From positions 1-64,000 of the forward strand of contig CAJUCN010000012.1 in the NCBI GenBank assembly GCA_910585005.1: a stretch of 64,000 bases of DNA. The letters are read 5' to 3'. A program made the translations under genes and the position numbers. The notes below the pieces were generated by a model. The model made no database searches, was not told the origin of the DNA, and saw nothing but the letters and a program-made list of their open reading frames with translations. The stretch is from an uncultured Lachnospiraceae bacterium. GTDB taxonomy: Bacteria; Bacillota; Clostridia; Lachnospirales; Lachnospiraceae. Of the stretch, positions 43,048 to 52,012 are shown piece by piece (the first letter of the stretch is position 1; the number at the start of each line of letters is the position of its first letter).

Positions 43048-45461
43048 TCTAATTTTAACAATAATTTTAAAATGCGCTCTGTGCAGATTTCCATCTCTTC
43101 CCGCGTAAGGACACCTGCCTTTTTCGCACGCAGCAAACTTTCCGGCACACCGCACCCCATCTTAATGTCATTGCCTGCCTTGACTTCTTTGTAGTGTTCC
43201 CCCAAAGTCCACCAATCTGTAGTAACCATCCCCTGATAGCCCCATTCGCCACGCAGGATATCTTCCAAGAGTTCCCTGCACTCAGACGCTCTGTGGCCAT
43301 TGACAATATTGTAAGAAGACATGATCGTCCAGGGATCCGCCTTTTTCACAATGATCTCAAAAGGCTTTAAATAAATTTCCCTGATTGCCCTCTCTGAAAC
43401 ACGGGAATCACTGTCTCTCCGGTTGGTCTCTTTATTGTTGCATGCATAATGCTTTACCGAAGCTGCAATATGCTGAGACTGGATGCCTTTTACCATCTCG
43501 CTGGCAAGTTCCCCTGCAAGGAACGGATCTTCCGAATAATACTCAAAGTTTCTTCCACACAGCGGACTTCTATGAATATTCACAGCCGGCGTCAGCCAAA
43601 TGCCAATATTATTTTCTTTTACTTCTTTTGCTCCTGCTTCCCCTACCTGGTAAACCAGCTCCCGGTTAAAGCTGCATGCAAGCAGTGTGGCGCAAGGCCA
43701 TGCTGTCGTATGGACGCCACATTCCGGCTGGATGCGAAGCCCTGCAGGCCCGTCTGCGGTCATCGCGCTGGGAATGCCATATTCCGGCAGGTTGCCAAAG
43801 CCAAATGTATTTGCCACCCCGGTATTGGGCTGCCCTCCAAGAAGGTGTGCAAGTTCCTCATCCGGTAACTGTTCCACAAATTCCTTGACCGTCAGCTTTC
43901 CTTCCGCCACATCTATAAAAGGGCGGACTCCTTCCTTATAAGGATGCTCCCACAGGTTCCTTCCCTTTTGCGCCCGAACAGAAGGTGTACACCCGTCTAA
44001 TTCCCCGGCCGGTGTCCGTTCTATCAAAGAAGCGTTAGGATCATTTCCCTCCCCGGTGGCAAGAGTTTCCATTCCGCCGTCAGAGAGCATCCTCTCCGGC
44101 AGAGCCGTAGGCGTCAGCTTCTTTGAAAGCTGCTCCGTGATCTGATCTTTTTCCAAGCGCCAGACATACACTGGCTCTCCAGTATTCCTTACGGAATTCC
44201 CTACATAGATCAAATAATCCCCCGCTTCCAAAACATAGGCAGATTTTTTCACCTTCCCCAGATCATCATAGGAAGCAAGACGGCCAAGTGGAACCTCCAA
44301 AAACAGAACCTGCATCTCTCCCGGTTTAAGCTCCCTGGTCTTTTCAAACCCGGCAAGAACCCGCTCCGGCTTACCCAGCTTTCCTTTTGGAGCGGATCCA
44401 TACACTTGAAGCACTTCTTTTCCCGCCCTTTTTCCGGTATTGGTGACCTCCACCCTAATTAGGATCTTTCCGTCCTTTTCTTCCACACCAGATACAGACC
44501 ATGTAAAGTCCGTATAAGAAAGTCCATATCCAAAAGGGTATCTGACCTTCTCCCCGGCTCCCGGTATCGTCTCAAAGTAGCGGTATCCCACATAGATATC
44601 TTCCGTATAATTCACATAATTGTCAGATTCATGGAATCCTGCTGTGGAAGGATAATCCTCCAGATCTGCGAATGTGTCGGTCAATTTCCCGGAAGGGCTT
44701 CCTATTCCGCATAAAAGCTCCGCTGCCGCCCGGCCCCCTTCCATTCCTGCCTGCCATGTCATAAGCACCGATGATATCTTGTCCTCTTGTGCAAACCACG
44801 CAGTATCCACCACGCCACCTACATTTAGCACTACCACGATCCGTTCAAAATGTTTTTTTACCTGACAGACCATCTCCGCCTCTTTTTCAGAAAGATAAAA
44901 ATCTCCATGTTCAAACAAAGCCCGCGATTTTGTCAGCAATCCATCCTCTTTTTCGGAAACCTCTTTCTTGTCATCAAAGCTGCTCTTCCGGTCCCATCCT
45001 TCCCCGGAAAAACGGCAGATACTGATAACTGCCGTATCTGTAAAGGCCCTTGCTTTCATGAGCAGTTCTTCAGGAAGGGCTGGCTCAGCCGTCATACCCG
45101 GCTCTGCTCCCCCATCATACTGACGTTTTACATCCTTCCGGTAAAAATCCGCCAGTTCTTCACATAGGCTGACATGGCCGCCTAAGGATTTCAACCCGTC
45201 ATACAGGTTCACTACATAATCCACAGTTACATCGCCGCTGCCACCGCCGCCTTTCACATAATCAAAACATGCCTTTCCAAACAGCGCCAGCTTGCTCCCC
45301 TTTTCAAAAGGAAGCAGCTCTTTTTCATTCTTTAAAAGTACCATGCCCTCTTTCGCCGCGTTTTTGGACAATTCCCTGTGTTCTTTACAGGCTGTCACCT
45401 TCTCTCCCTTTTCTCCTAAGGGAATATTGGGCTGATACTTGATCCTCTGCCACTTATTCAT
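43044..45461 (-). CDS. GH3 glycoside hydrolase with reversed domain order
   Basis: An 805-residue family 3 glycosidase, probably a beta-glucosidase or beta-xylosidase. The usual order is reversed. The alpha/beta sandwich domain comes first (about 40-260, with KGGGGSGDV and LMTWQAGMEGGRAAAELL), then an Fn3-like domain (about 290-390, VEVTNTGKRAGKEVLQVY). The catalytic TIM barrel is last (about 510-800), with MTADGPAGLR, KHYACNNKE and the nucleophile Asp in VTTDWW near 748. This order is known from rumen enzymes such as those of Ruminococcus and Butyrivibrio. There is no signal peptide, so it acts in the cytoplasm on imported sugars. Start 45461 has GGAGG nine bases upstream. It follows deoB by 123 bases. 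Confidence 0.9.
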   Translation of the reverse strand: MNKWQRIKYQPNIPLGEKGEKVTACKEHRELSKNAAKEGMVLLKNEKELLPFEKGSKLALFGKACFDYVKGGGGSGDVTVDYVVNLYDGLKSLGGHVSLCEELADFYRKDVKRQYDGGAEPGMTAEPALPEELLMKARAFTDTAVISICRFSGEGWDRKSSFDDKKEVSEKEDGLLTKSRALFEHGDFYLSEKEAEMVCQVKKHFERIVVVLNVGGVVDTAWFAQEDKISSVLMTWQAGMEGGRAAAELLCGIGSPSGKLTDTFADLEDYPSTAGFHESDNYVNYTEDIYVGYRYFETIPGAGEKVRYPFGYGLSYTDFTWSVSGVEEKDGKILIRVEVTNTGKRAGKEVLQVYGSAPKGKLGKPERVLAGFEKTRELKPGEMQVLFLEVPLGRLASYDDLGKVKKSAYVLEAGDYLIYVGNSVRNTGEPVYVWRLEKDQITEQLSKKLTPTALPERMLSDGGMETLATGEGNDPNASLIERTPAGELDGCTPSVRAQKGRNLWEHPYKEGVRPFIDVAEGKLTVKEFVEQLPDEELAHLLGGQPNTGVANTFGFGNLPEYGIPSAMTADGPAGLRIQPECGVHTTAWPCATLLACSFNRELVYQVGEAGAKEVKENNIGIWLTPAVNIHRSPLCGRNFEYYSEDPFLAGELASEMVKGIQSQHIAASVKHYACNNKETNRRDSDSRVSERAIREIYLKPFEIIVKKADPWTIMSSYNIVNGHRASECRELLEDILRGEWGYQGMVTTDWWTLGEHYKEVKAGNDIKMGCGVPESLLRAKKAGVLTREEMEICTERILKLLLKLD

Positions 45462-45519
45462 AATCGTTGTCCTCCATTCTGATCTACTTTCTTTCTGTCT
45501 GTTTTCCTTCACCAAGCAT

Positions 45520-45543
45520 CCTGATCTGCTCATCCGGATCAGG
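45520..45543. other. Inverted repeat between deoB and the GH3 gene
   Basis: CCTGATC and GATCAGG flank ten bases. There is no T-run on either side, so it is more like an operator or mRNA stem than a terminator. It lies about 60 bases upstream of the GH3 start. Confidence 0.45.
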
Positions 45544-45584
45544 CTGTCAAAGCAGGCAAAACGATCCTTCCTTTGTCCTTTGTT

Positions 45585-46775
45585 TTACAATAATTGATCC
45601 AAAATAGAACAGCCCATTGTCCCTTCCGGCATTGGAACATGAAAATTATCTGCTATAGATGCCCCTATCACTGCAAAAGTATCTTCGTTTCCAATTGCCC
45701 CGCCCCTTCCCATCTTCCTGGAATAAGCAAGAAAGGGTACATATTCCCTTGTATGGTCCGTTCCGGTATAAGTGGGATCATTTCCATGATCCGCCGTCAA
45801 TATGAGAAGATCATCTTCCCGGAGTTTTTCAAGGAGAACACCCAGATTCCGATCAAATTTCTCGATCTCCCTGCCATAACCTTCCACATTCCGCCGATGT
45901 CCCCACAAAGCATCGAAATCCACTAGATTGGTAAAACACAACCCTCGAAAGTCCTCCTGACAAATTTCGATGGTCTGCTCCATTCCATGAACCGAACTGT
46001 CTGAGTGGTAGGTCCGGGTGATGCCTTCCCCACAAAAAATATCGTTAATCTTACCAACGCCTATCACATCCAGCCCGGCATCCTTCAAGGCATTTAACGC
46101 TGTTGGCCCTGTGGGCTTTAAAGCATAATCATGACGGTTACTGGTCCGCTTAAATTCACCTTTCTTTTTCCCCACATAAGGTCTTGCTATGACACGTCCC
46201 ACCTTCCACTCATCTTTCATGGTAATCTCTCTTGCAATCTCACAGCAGCGGTACAGGTTTGAAAGGTCAAAGGTCTCCTCATTCCCGCAAATCTGGAGCA
46301 CAGAATCTGCAGACGTATAGACAATCATCGCCCCCTCATTAATTTCCGTCTCGCCAAGTTGCTCAATAATCTCGGTACCGCTTGCACTCTTATTGCCGAT
46401 CACGCGCTTCCCGCACTGCCTCTCCAATTCTTCGATCAGTTCCGGCGGAAATCCCGTGTCCGTAAACGTCTGAAAGGGTTTCTCGGTCTTGATTCCCATC
46501 ATCTCCCAATGCCCGGTCATAGTGTCCTTCCCATTACTTGCCTCACCAAGGCGTCCATAACGTGCCATGGGATCTTTAACACCTTTCATCCCCCCAGCCT
46601 CATGAAGGTTCAACATTCCAAGCTTTTGAAGATTGGGAATCGCAAGCGTTCCCATTTTTTCTAAGATATGCCCCAGGGTATCCACCCCTTCATCCCCGAA
46701 TTTAGGAGAATCCGGCATAGCGCCAATCCCAAGGGAATCAAGAACAATCACAAAAATTCTCTGATATGCACTCAT
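45585..46775 (-). CDS. deoB: Phosphopentomutase DeoB
   Basis: A 396-residue phosphopentomutase that interconverts (deoxy)ribose-1-phosphate and -5-phosphate. It belongs to the alkaline-phosphatase superfamily: metal ligands appear in VIVLDSLGIGAMPDS (N-terminus), LTADHGNDPTYTGTDHTREYVP and the threonine region GKDTMTGHWEMMG. It is the last enzyme gene of the nucleoside salvage operon, feeding DeoC in reverse gene order. The start has GGGAGGGG six bases upstream and lies 12 bases after deoC. Confidence 0.97.
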   Translation of the reverse strand: MSAYQRIFVIVLDSLGIGAMPDSPKFGDEGVDTLGHILEKMGTLAIPNLQKLGMLNLHEAGGMKGVKDPMARYGRLGEASNGKDTMTGHWEMMGIKTEKPFQTFTDTGFPPELIEELERQCGKRVIGNKSASGTEIIEQLGETEINEGAMIVYTSADSVLQICGNEETFDLSNLYRCCEIAREITMKDEWKVGRVIARPYVGKKKGEFKRTSNRHDYALKPTGPTALNALKDAGLDVIGVGKINDIFCGEGITRTYHSDSSVHGMEQTIEICQEDFRGLCFTNLVDFDALWGHRRNVEGYGREIEKFDRNLGVLLEKLREDDLLILTADHGNDPTYTGTDHTREYVPFLAYSRKMGRGGAIGNEDTFAVIGASIADNFHVPMPEGTMGCSILDQLL

Positions 46776-46787
46776 TTTGCCCCTCCC

Positions 46788-47453
46788 TTAATATCCGGTT
46801 GCCTCTTCCTTTTTCACAAGTTTCACAATCCTGCTGGTTCCTAAACGGTCTGCGCCAAGAGATAAAAACTTTTCTGCATCATCCAGCGATGAAATCCCCC
46901 CGGCCGCCTTAATCTTTACCTTTTCCCCCACATGCTCTGCAAACAGCTTTACATCATCAAAGGTCGCCCCGGCAGTTGAAAATCCGGTGGAGGTCTTGAT
47001 ATAATCGGCCCCGGCGCGGGTCACAATCTGACACATCCTGATCTTCTCCTCCTGTGTAAGAAGACAAGTCTCTATGATCACCTTTAAGATCTTTTCTCCA
47101 CATGCCGCCTTCAATATGCGGATTTCTTCCTCCACCAAATCATATTTTTTATCCTTCAGCCAGCCAATATTGATCACCATGTCGATCTCATCCGCACCGT
47201 TTGCGAGAGCGTCTTTTGTCTCAAATTCCTTCACTTTCGTGGTCATATAGCCGTTGGGGAACCCGATCACCGTACAGACGGCCGTCTTTCCCTGTAAATA
47301 CTCGCTTGCCTGTTTTACAAAACTGGGCGGGATACAGACAGACGCCGTCTGGTATTTCACCGCGTCATCACAGATCTGCCTGATTTCCTCCCATGTTGAC
47401 GGCTGCAAAAGCAACGTATGATCCACATGTTTTAAAATTTCATTGATATCCAT
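46788..47453 (-). CDS. deoC: Deoxyribose-phosphate aldolase DeoC
   Basis: A 221-residue class I aldolase cleaving deoxyribose-5-phosphate to acetaldehyde and glyceraldehyde-3-phosphate. Visible are VDHTLLLQPST, VINIGWLKDKKYD, the Schiff-base Lys in DYIKTSTGFSTAGAT (near 152) and KAAGGISS. It lies between udp (17 bases) and deoB (12 bases). GAGGAG precedes the start. Confidence 0.97.
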   Translation of the reverse strand: MDINEILKHVDHTLLLQPSTWEEIRQICDDAVKYQTASVCIPPSFVKQASEYLQGKTAVCTVIGFPNGYMTTKVKEFETKDALANGADEIDMVINIGWLKDKKYDLVEEEIRILKAACGEKILKVIIETCLLTQEEKIRMCQIVTRAGADYIKTSTGFSTAGATFDDVKLFAEHVGEKVKIKAAGGISSLDDAEKFLSLGADRLGTSRIVKLVKKEEATGY

Positions 47454-47470
47454 ATTCGGTTCTCCTCTAT

Positions 47471-48256
47471 TTAAGCGTTTCTTATAGCATCTTCCTTAAT
47501 CAGGTTTCGTATTCCTTCCACTGCCACCTTAATCGCCATATCCGTATCATGAGCCACCGGATTTTCCATTCCCAGCTTTTCCCTTTCCTGGTTGGCAACT
47601 ACAAGGAAACAGGAACCTGCCCGCACCCTAAGATAACTTGCCACGACAAATAACGCCGCCGATTCCATTTCTGAGGCAAGACATCCTAAACGTTTCCATG
47701 CCTCCCACTTATTCATCAACTCGTAACTAACCGGTTTGGTCTCCGGCTCATGCTGTCCGTAAAAGGAATCCTTGCACTGCACAACACCGGTATGATAAGG
47801 ATAACTTTTCTTCCTGGCAGCTTCCACAAGAGCATTCGTCACGCCAATGTCCGCCACAGCCGGAAATTCCATAGGCGCATACTCCCTGCTGGTTCCTTCC
47901 ATACGGATTGCGCCGGTAGCGATTACGATGTCACCGCTCTTTACCTCCGGCTGCATTCCGCCACAAGTCCCCACACGGATAAAAGTGTCCGCCCCCACTA
48001 ACCGCAGCTCCTCCATAGCAATTGCTGCAGAAGGACCGCCTATTCCCGTGGAAGTGACGCTTACTTTTACGCCATCCAGCGTTCCTGTGTATGTCACATA
48101 CTCTCTGTTATCAGCAATCAAAACCGGATCGTCAAAATATTGGGCGATCTTTACACATCTTTTGGGATCCCCCGGCATAATCACATAACGCCCTACCTCC
48201 CCGTCCGCTACCTGTATATGATACTCCCTGGTCGGGTCTTCTGAATATTTTCGCAT
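47471..48256 (-). CDS. udp: Nucleoside phosphorylase, uridine phosphorylase-like
   Basis: A 261-residue NP-I family phosphorylase that splits pyrimidine (or purine) nucleosides into base and ribose-1-phosphate. The phosphate and substrate motifs are VIMPGDPKRC near the N-terminus, GTCGGMQPEVKSGD near 97 and SEMESAALFVVA near 195. The fit is best with uridine phosphorylase, but exact base choice cannot be read. It lies directly after the transporter genes and ahead of deoC and deoB, linking import to sugar breakdown. AGGAGG precedes the start. Confidence 0.92.
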   Translation of the reverse strand: MRKYSEDPTREYHIQVADGEVGRYVIMPGDPKRCVKIAQYFDDPVLIADNREYVTYTGTLDGVKVSVTSTGIGGPSAAIAMEELRLVGADTFIRVGTCGGMQPEVKSGDIVIATGAIRMEGTSREYAPMEFPAVADIGVTNALVEAARKKSYPYHTGVVQCKDSFYGQHEPETKPVSYELMNKWEAWKRLGCLASEMESAALFVVASYLRVRAGSCFLVVANQEREKLGMENPVAHDTDMAIKVAVEGIRNLIKEDAIRNA

Positions 48257-48283
48257 CTGCCATCCCTCCTATTTGTTTTTCTG

Positions 48284-49225
48284 TCAGCGCTGTCCCTTAT
48301 CATAAGGAATTCCCTCCGCCTTAGGCGCCCTGGATTTCTTAGAAACAAACACAAGCACCACCAGAGAGATGATATAAGGAAGCATATTATATAACGTACT
48401 TGGAAGCTTTAATGCAACCAATGCGTCAAATCCCGTATATACATTGGAAAGTGCGCGGAACAGCCCAAACAGCAGCGCCGCCAACCCAATATTCACTGGT
48501 TTCCACTGCCCGAAAATCATAACCGCAAGAGCAAGAAAACCAAAACCGGCCACACCGTTTTCAAATTTCCACTCGCTGACTCCTGCCGTAATATAAACCA
48601 ATCCTCCAAGACCGCCAAGACCGCCGGAAATGAGAACGCCCGCATAACGCATCTTGTAAACGTTGATTCCCACAGAATCCGCCGCCTGAGGGTGTTCACC
48701 GCAGGCACAAAGCCTTAAGCCAAACTTCGTCTTATAAAGTACGATATACGCCGCAACTAATAACGCAAAGGCAACCAGCATAAACCAGTTAAACTCAAAC
48801 TTTCCAATATTTAAAATGAAAGATTTTTTGGCCTGCCCATAAGCCACCGTAGAAGAAACATTATCCACGCTTTCCGCTGTGTTGATGGCACGCACCAAAA
48901 CCACTGCCGCCGCCGGTCCAAGAAGGTTCAGCGCCGTCCCTACAAGGGTCTGATCCGCCTTAAACTGGATTGCCGCAACCCCAAGCAGCAAAGAAAAGAT
49001 CATACCGACTAGCACACTGGCAAGAATCACCAGCAAGATTACTGCAAAAGCTGGCAAGCCGGCAGGAAGATATTTCATCATCAGCGCACCCCCAAGCGCC
49101 CCCATGACCATGATTCCCTCCAGCCCAATATTGATCACGCCGCTATGTTCCGAAAAGCATCCGCCAAGCGCCACAAGCACCAATACAGAAGCAAATATTA
49201 ATGTATACTGGATCAATAACAACAT
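48284..49225 (-). CDS. Nucleoside ABC transporter permease (YufQ/NupC type)
   Basis: A 313-residue inner-membrane permease with eight to ten hydrophobic segments, of the branched-chain/BPD_transp_2 type. The segment FSEHSGVINIGLEGIMVMGA near 25-45 and CACGEHPQAADSVGINVYKMR near 185 are typical of BMP-linked nucleoside permeases. It forms the channel with the larger permease upstream. Its ATG overlaps that gene's stop as TAATG. udp follows 27 bases later. Confidence 0.93.
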   Translation of the reverse strand: MLLLIQYTLIFASVLVLVALGGCFSEHSGVINIGLEGIMVMGALGGALMMKYLPAGLPAFAVILLVILASVLVGMIFSLLLGVAAIQFKADQTLVGTALNLLGPAAAVVLVRAINTAESVDNVSSTVAYGQAKKSFILNIGKFEFNWFMLVAFALLVAAYIVLYKTKFGLRLCACGEHPQAADSVGINVYKMRYAGVLISGGLGGLGGLVYITAGVSEWKFENGVAGFGFLALAVMIFGQWKPVNIGLAALLFGLFRALSNVYTGFDALVALKLPSTLYNMLPYIISLVVLVFVSKKSRAPKAEGIPYDKGQR

Positions 49226-50364
49226 TACGCTTCGCCCCCTTTCCGCTCTTTTGAGGCTTGTTTTTCATCTCTCTTGTCCAAAAGCCTGTTCAGCCAGATT
49301 CTAAAGAACAACACAAAACCGCAAAGATAAATAATAAACGCGGAAATAAGGTCTGAGATCTGGGTACAGTACATGGTCTTATCCACATAAGTCCCGCCGC
49401 TTGTAATATGCTGGATAAAATAGGAAGAAAAGATCGTCCCTATCGGATGCAATCCGCCAAGGAATGCAGCCGCAATCCCGTTAAATCCCATTGCCGGGAC
49501 AGACGTCTGCTGTACCATCCACTGTTCAATTCCTGTTAGGTAAAAGATCCCAGCGCCAAAACCAGCCAAACCGCCGGAAATCATCATTGTTAATATCAGA
49601 TTCCTTTTTTCCCGCATACCACAATACTTAGCAGCCTGCTTGTTCATTCCCGTTGCCTTCAGCTCATAGCCAAATTTAGTCTTTTCCAAAACCACCCACA
49701 CAATCGCCGCCATAGCCACTGCAAGTATGACGCCAATGGTGACAAACTCATTATCAGAAAACAACTTGCTCAATCCTAAGGAAGGCAAAAGCGCGCTCTT
49801 ATTCGTACTTGTCAGGGACTTGGTATAGGGAGTGGACTGCTCCTTTACTTGTGAAAGCAGCATGTTCACGCAGTACAACCCGATCCAGTTTAACATAATG
49901 CAGGAAATCACTTCATTTACATTGAAATATGCTTTTAACGCCCCTGAAATCCCCCCTGCTAAAGCCGCCATCATAACTCCGGCAATCAGGCATACATACC
50001 AAGGCATACCCAGGTTTAAACTAAAGTACAGACATGCCCCTGCCCCCACTACATACTGTCCAGCCGCCCCAATATTAAATAACCCTACCTTGTAGGCAAA
50101 CAAAACCGACAGGGAACACATCAGTAAGGCGGACGCTTTCACAAGGGTCGTGCCAAAATATTTCATTGCCGCTGCCGAGCTGGGATAATAAAGAAAATTC
50201 TTTATTATCGCCACGATCGCCTTTCCTGCCCCTCCCGGATTAATAATCAGAAGGACAATGTAACCGATCAGGAGACCGATAATGATGCAAAGCAGGGATG
50301 CCAGAATCGTCTGAAAACCACTATTTCGTAAAATAGCTTCTTTCTTTTGCCCGTCTTTATGCAT
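49225..50364 (-). CDS. Nucleoside ABC transporter permease (YufP/NupB type)
   Basis: A 379-residue permease, the longer of the pair, with about ten hydrophobic segments. YKVGLFNIGAAGQYVVGAGA and ELKATGMNKQAAKYCGMR are the matching family segments. The start is ATG 50364, eight bases inside the ATPase gene end, with GGGGGC nine bases upstream; the longer frame to 50439 lies wholly within the ATPase gene. The stop overlaps the next permease start. Confidence 0.93.
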   Translation of the reverse strand: MHKDGQKKEAILRNSGFQTILASLLCIIIGLLIGYIVLLIINPGGAGKAIVAIIKNFLYYPSSAAAMKYFGTTLVKASALLMCSLSVLFAYKVGLFNIGAAGQYVVGAGACLYFSLNLGMPWYVCLIAGVMMAALAGGISGALKAYFNVNEVISCIMLNWIGLYCVNMLLSQVKEQSTPYTKSLTSTNKSALLPSLGLSKLFSDNEFVTIGVILAVAMAAIVWVVLEKTKFGYELKATGMNKQAAKYCGMREKRNLILTMMISGGLAGFGAGIFYLTGIEQWMVQQTSVPAMGFNGIAAAFLGGLHPIGTIFSSYFIQHITSGGTYVDKTMYCTQISDLISAFIIYLCGFVLFFRIWLNRLLDKRDEKQASKERKGGEA

Positions 50365-51898
50365 TTGCGCCTGCCCCCTTTCTCTTGGAACCTGCCATAT
50401 AAAGTCCCAGTTCTTCCACCGTAACCTTTTTAGGATCAAATTCGCCTACAATCTCACCCTCATACATCACTAAAATACGGTCTGATACGTTCATGACCTC
50501 ATCCAGCTCTAAACTGACCAGTAAAATGCCCTTCCCCGCATCCCGCTGTGCCACAAGCTGCTTGTGGATATATTCAATAGCCCCCACATCCAATCCCCGG
50601 GTAGGCTGGATCGCTATAAGAAGTTCCGGGTTTTTATCGATCTCACGGGCGACAATCGCTTTTTGCTGGTTTCCGCCTGACATGGAGCGTGCCTTGGTCA
50701 CTGCCCCCTGGCCGGAACGGATATCATACTGATCGATCAGCCCATCCGCATATTCCCGAATCTCCTTCCGTTTCAAAAATCCAAACTGGTTGGTAAACTG
50801 AGGCTCAAAATACCGCTGCAAAACAATGTTATCTTCCAGCGAATAATCCAAAACCAATCCATGCTTATGCCTGTCTTCCGGAATATGGCTCATCCCGGAG
50901 ACAAGACGGCTCCGAATTGGCAAGTGAGTGATATCTTTGCCATTCATAGTGATAGTTCCGCCTTTTAAAGGTTCCAATCCGGAAAGCCCGTAGACAAACT
51001 CGGTCTGTCCATTGCCGTCGATCCCTGCAATGCAGACAATCTCACCTCTATGCACCTGTAAAGATACCTTGTTTACCGCATTGTTTTTGTGATGCCTGGA
51101 AGCTACCGTCATGTCTCGGATATCCAAAACCACATCCCCAGGTTTGGCAGGCTTTTTTTCCACCACAAAGTTCACGTCGCGCCCTACCATCATTGCGGAT
51201 AATTTCTCCGGCGTGGTGTCTTTGATATCCACAGTTCCAATATATTTTCCTTTACGCAGTACGCTGCACCGATCCGCCACCTGCATGATCTCTGCAAGCT
51301 TATGGGTAATAAACAAAATACTCTTTCCTTCCGCCGATAAGTTTTTCATGATCGACATCAATTCATGAATCTCCTGCGGGGTAAGCACCGCTGTAGGCTC
51401 ATCAAAAATCAGGATCTCGTTATCCCGGTACAGCATCTTCAAAATTTCCGTTCGCTGCTGCATCCCCACAGTAATATCTTCAATCAAGGCATCCGGCTCC
51501 ACGGAAAGCCCGTATTTTTCGGACAGTTCCATAACCTTTTTCCGCGCTTCTTCCTTTTGCAGGAATCCCCCTTTGGTGGGCTCTACCCCCAAAATAATAT
51601 TGTCCAGAACACTAAAGCACTCTACTAGTTTAAAATGCTGGTGTACCATGCCTATGCCAAGGGTATTGGCATCATTAGGATCATTGATCGTAACCTTCTT
51701 TCCATCTTTATGAATCTCCCCTTCTTCGGGCTGGTACAACCCGAAAAGAACACTCATCAAAGTAGATTTCCCTGCACCGTTTTCCCCTAAAAGCGCATGA
51801 ATCTCTCCCTTTTTCAGTTGTAAAGTGATATTGTCATTTGCTATGATGCCGGGAAACCTCTTGGTAATGTTCAGCATCTCTATGGCATACTTCTCCAT
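50357..51898 (-). CDS. Nucleoside ABC transporter ATP-binding protein (double domain)
   Basis: A 513-residue ATPase with two fused nucleotide-binding domains, as in BMP-linked and sugar importers. The first has Walker A GENGAGKSTLM and Walker B LIFDEPTAVLTPQE. Its signature region reads ITVGMQQRTEILK, lacking a clear LSGGQ, while the second has SMSGGNQQKAIVAREI and a degenerate Walker A (GIDGNGQTE). Such asymmetry is normal in this family. The start has AGGAGG ten bases upstream. A hairpin at 51966-51994 lies between the lipoprotein gene and this one. Confidence 0.94.
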   Translation of the reverse strand: MEKYAIEMLNITKRFPGIIANDNITLQLKKGEIHALLGENGAGKSTLMSVLFGLYQPEEGEIHKDGKKVTINDPNDANTLGIGMVHQHFKLVECFSVLDNIILGVEPTKGGFLQKEEARKKVMELSEKYGLSVEPDALIEDITVGMQQRTEILKMLYRDNEILIFDEPTAVLTPQEIHELMSIMKNLSAEGKSILFITHKLAEIMQVADRCSVLRKGKYIGTVDIKDTTPEKLSAMMVGRDVNFVVEKKPAKPGDVVLDIRDMTVASRHHKNNAVNKVSLQVHRGEIVCIAGIDGNGQTEFVYGLSGLEPLKGGTITMNGKDITHLPIRSRLVSGMSHIPEDRHKHGLVLDYSLEDNIVLQRYFEPQFTNQFGFLKRKEIREYADGLIDQYDIRSGQGAVTKARSMSGGNQQKAIVAREIDKNPELLIAIQPTRGLDVGAIEYIHKQLVAQRDAGKGILLVSLELDEVMNVSDRILVMYEGEIVGEFDPKKVTVEELGLYMAGSKRKGAGANA

Positions 51899-51965
51899 CC
51901 TTCACATACCTCCTCTCTCTTTTGCTGTGCGGCTGTAGACAAGCCGTCAGGCCGTCTATATGTTG

Positions 51966-51994
51966 AAAGGGAGCAGGCACTGCCCACTCCCTTT
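51966..51994 (-). other. Hairpin between the BMP gene and the transporter genes
   Basis: AAAGGGAG and CTCCCTTT enclose a loop that can pair further (GGGCA with TGCCT). There is no long T-run, so it is more likely an mRNA-stabilising or partial-termination stem that keeps the binding protein more abundant than the transporter. Confidence 0.55.
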
Positions 51995-52012
51995 GCCATC
52001 AGATTTCAAATC

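Noticed and set aside
45520..45543. Inverted repeat as a deoB terminator
   Set aside because: No T-run on either strand; kept only as an inverted repeat.
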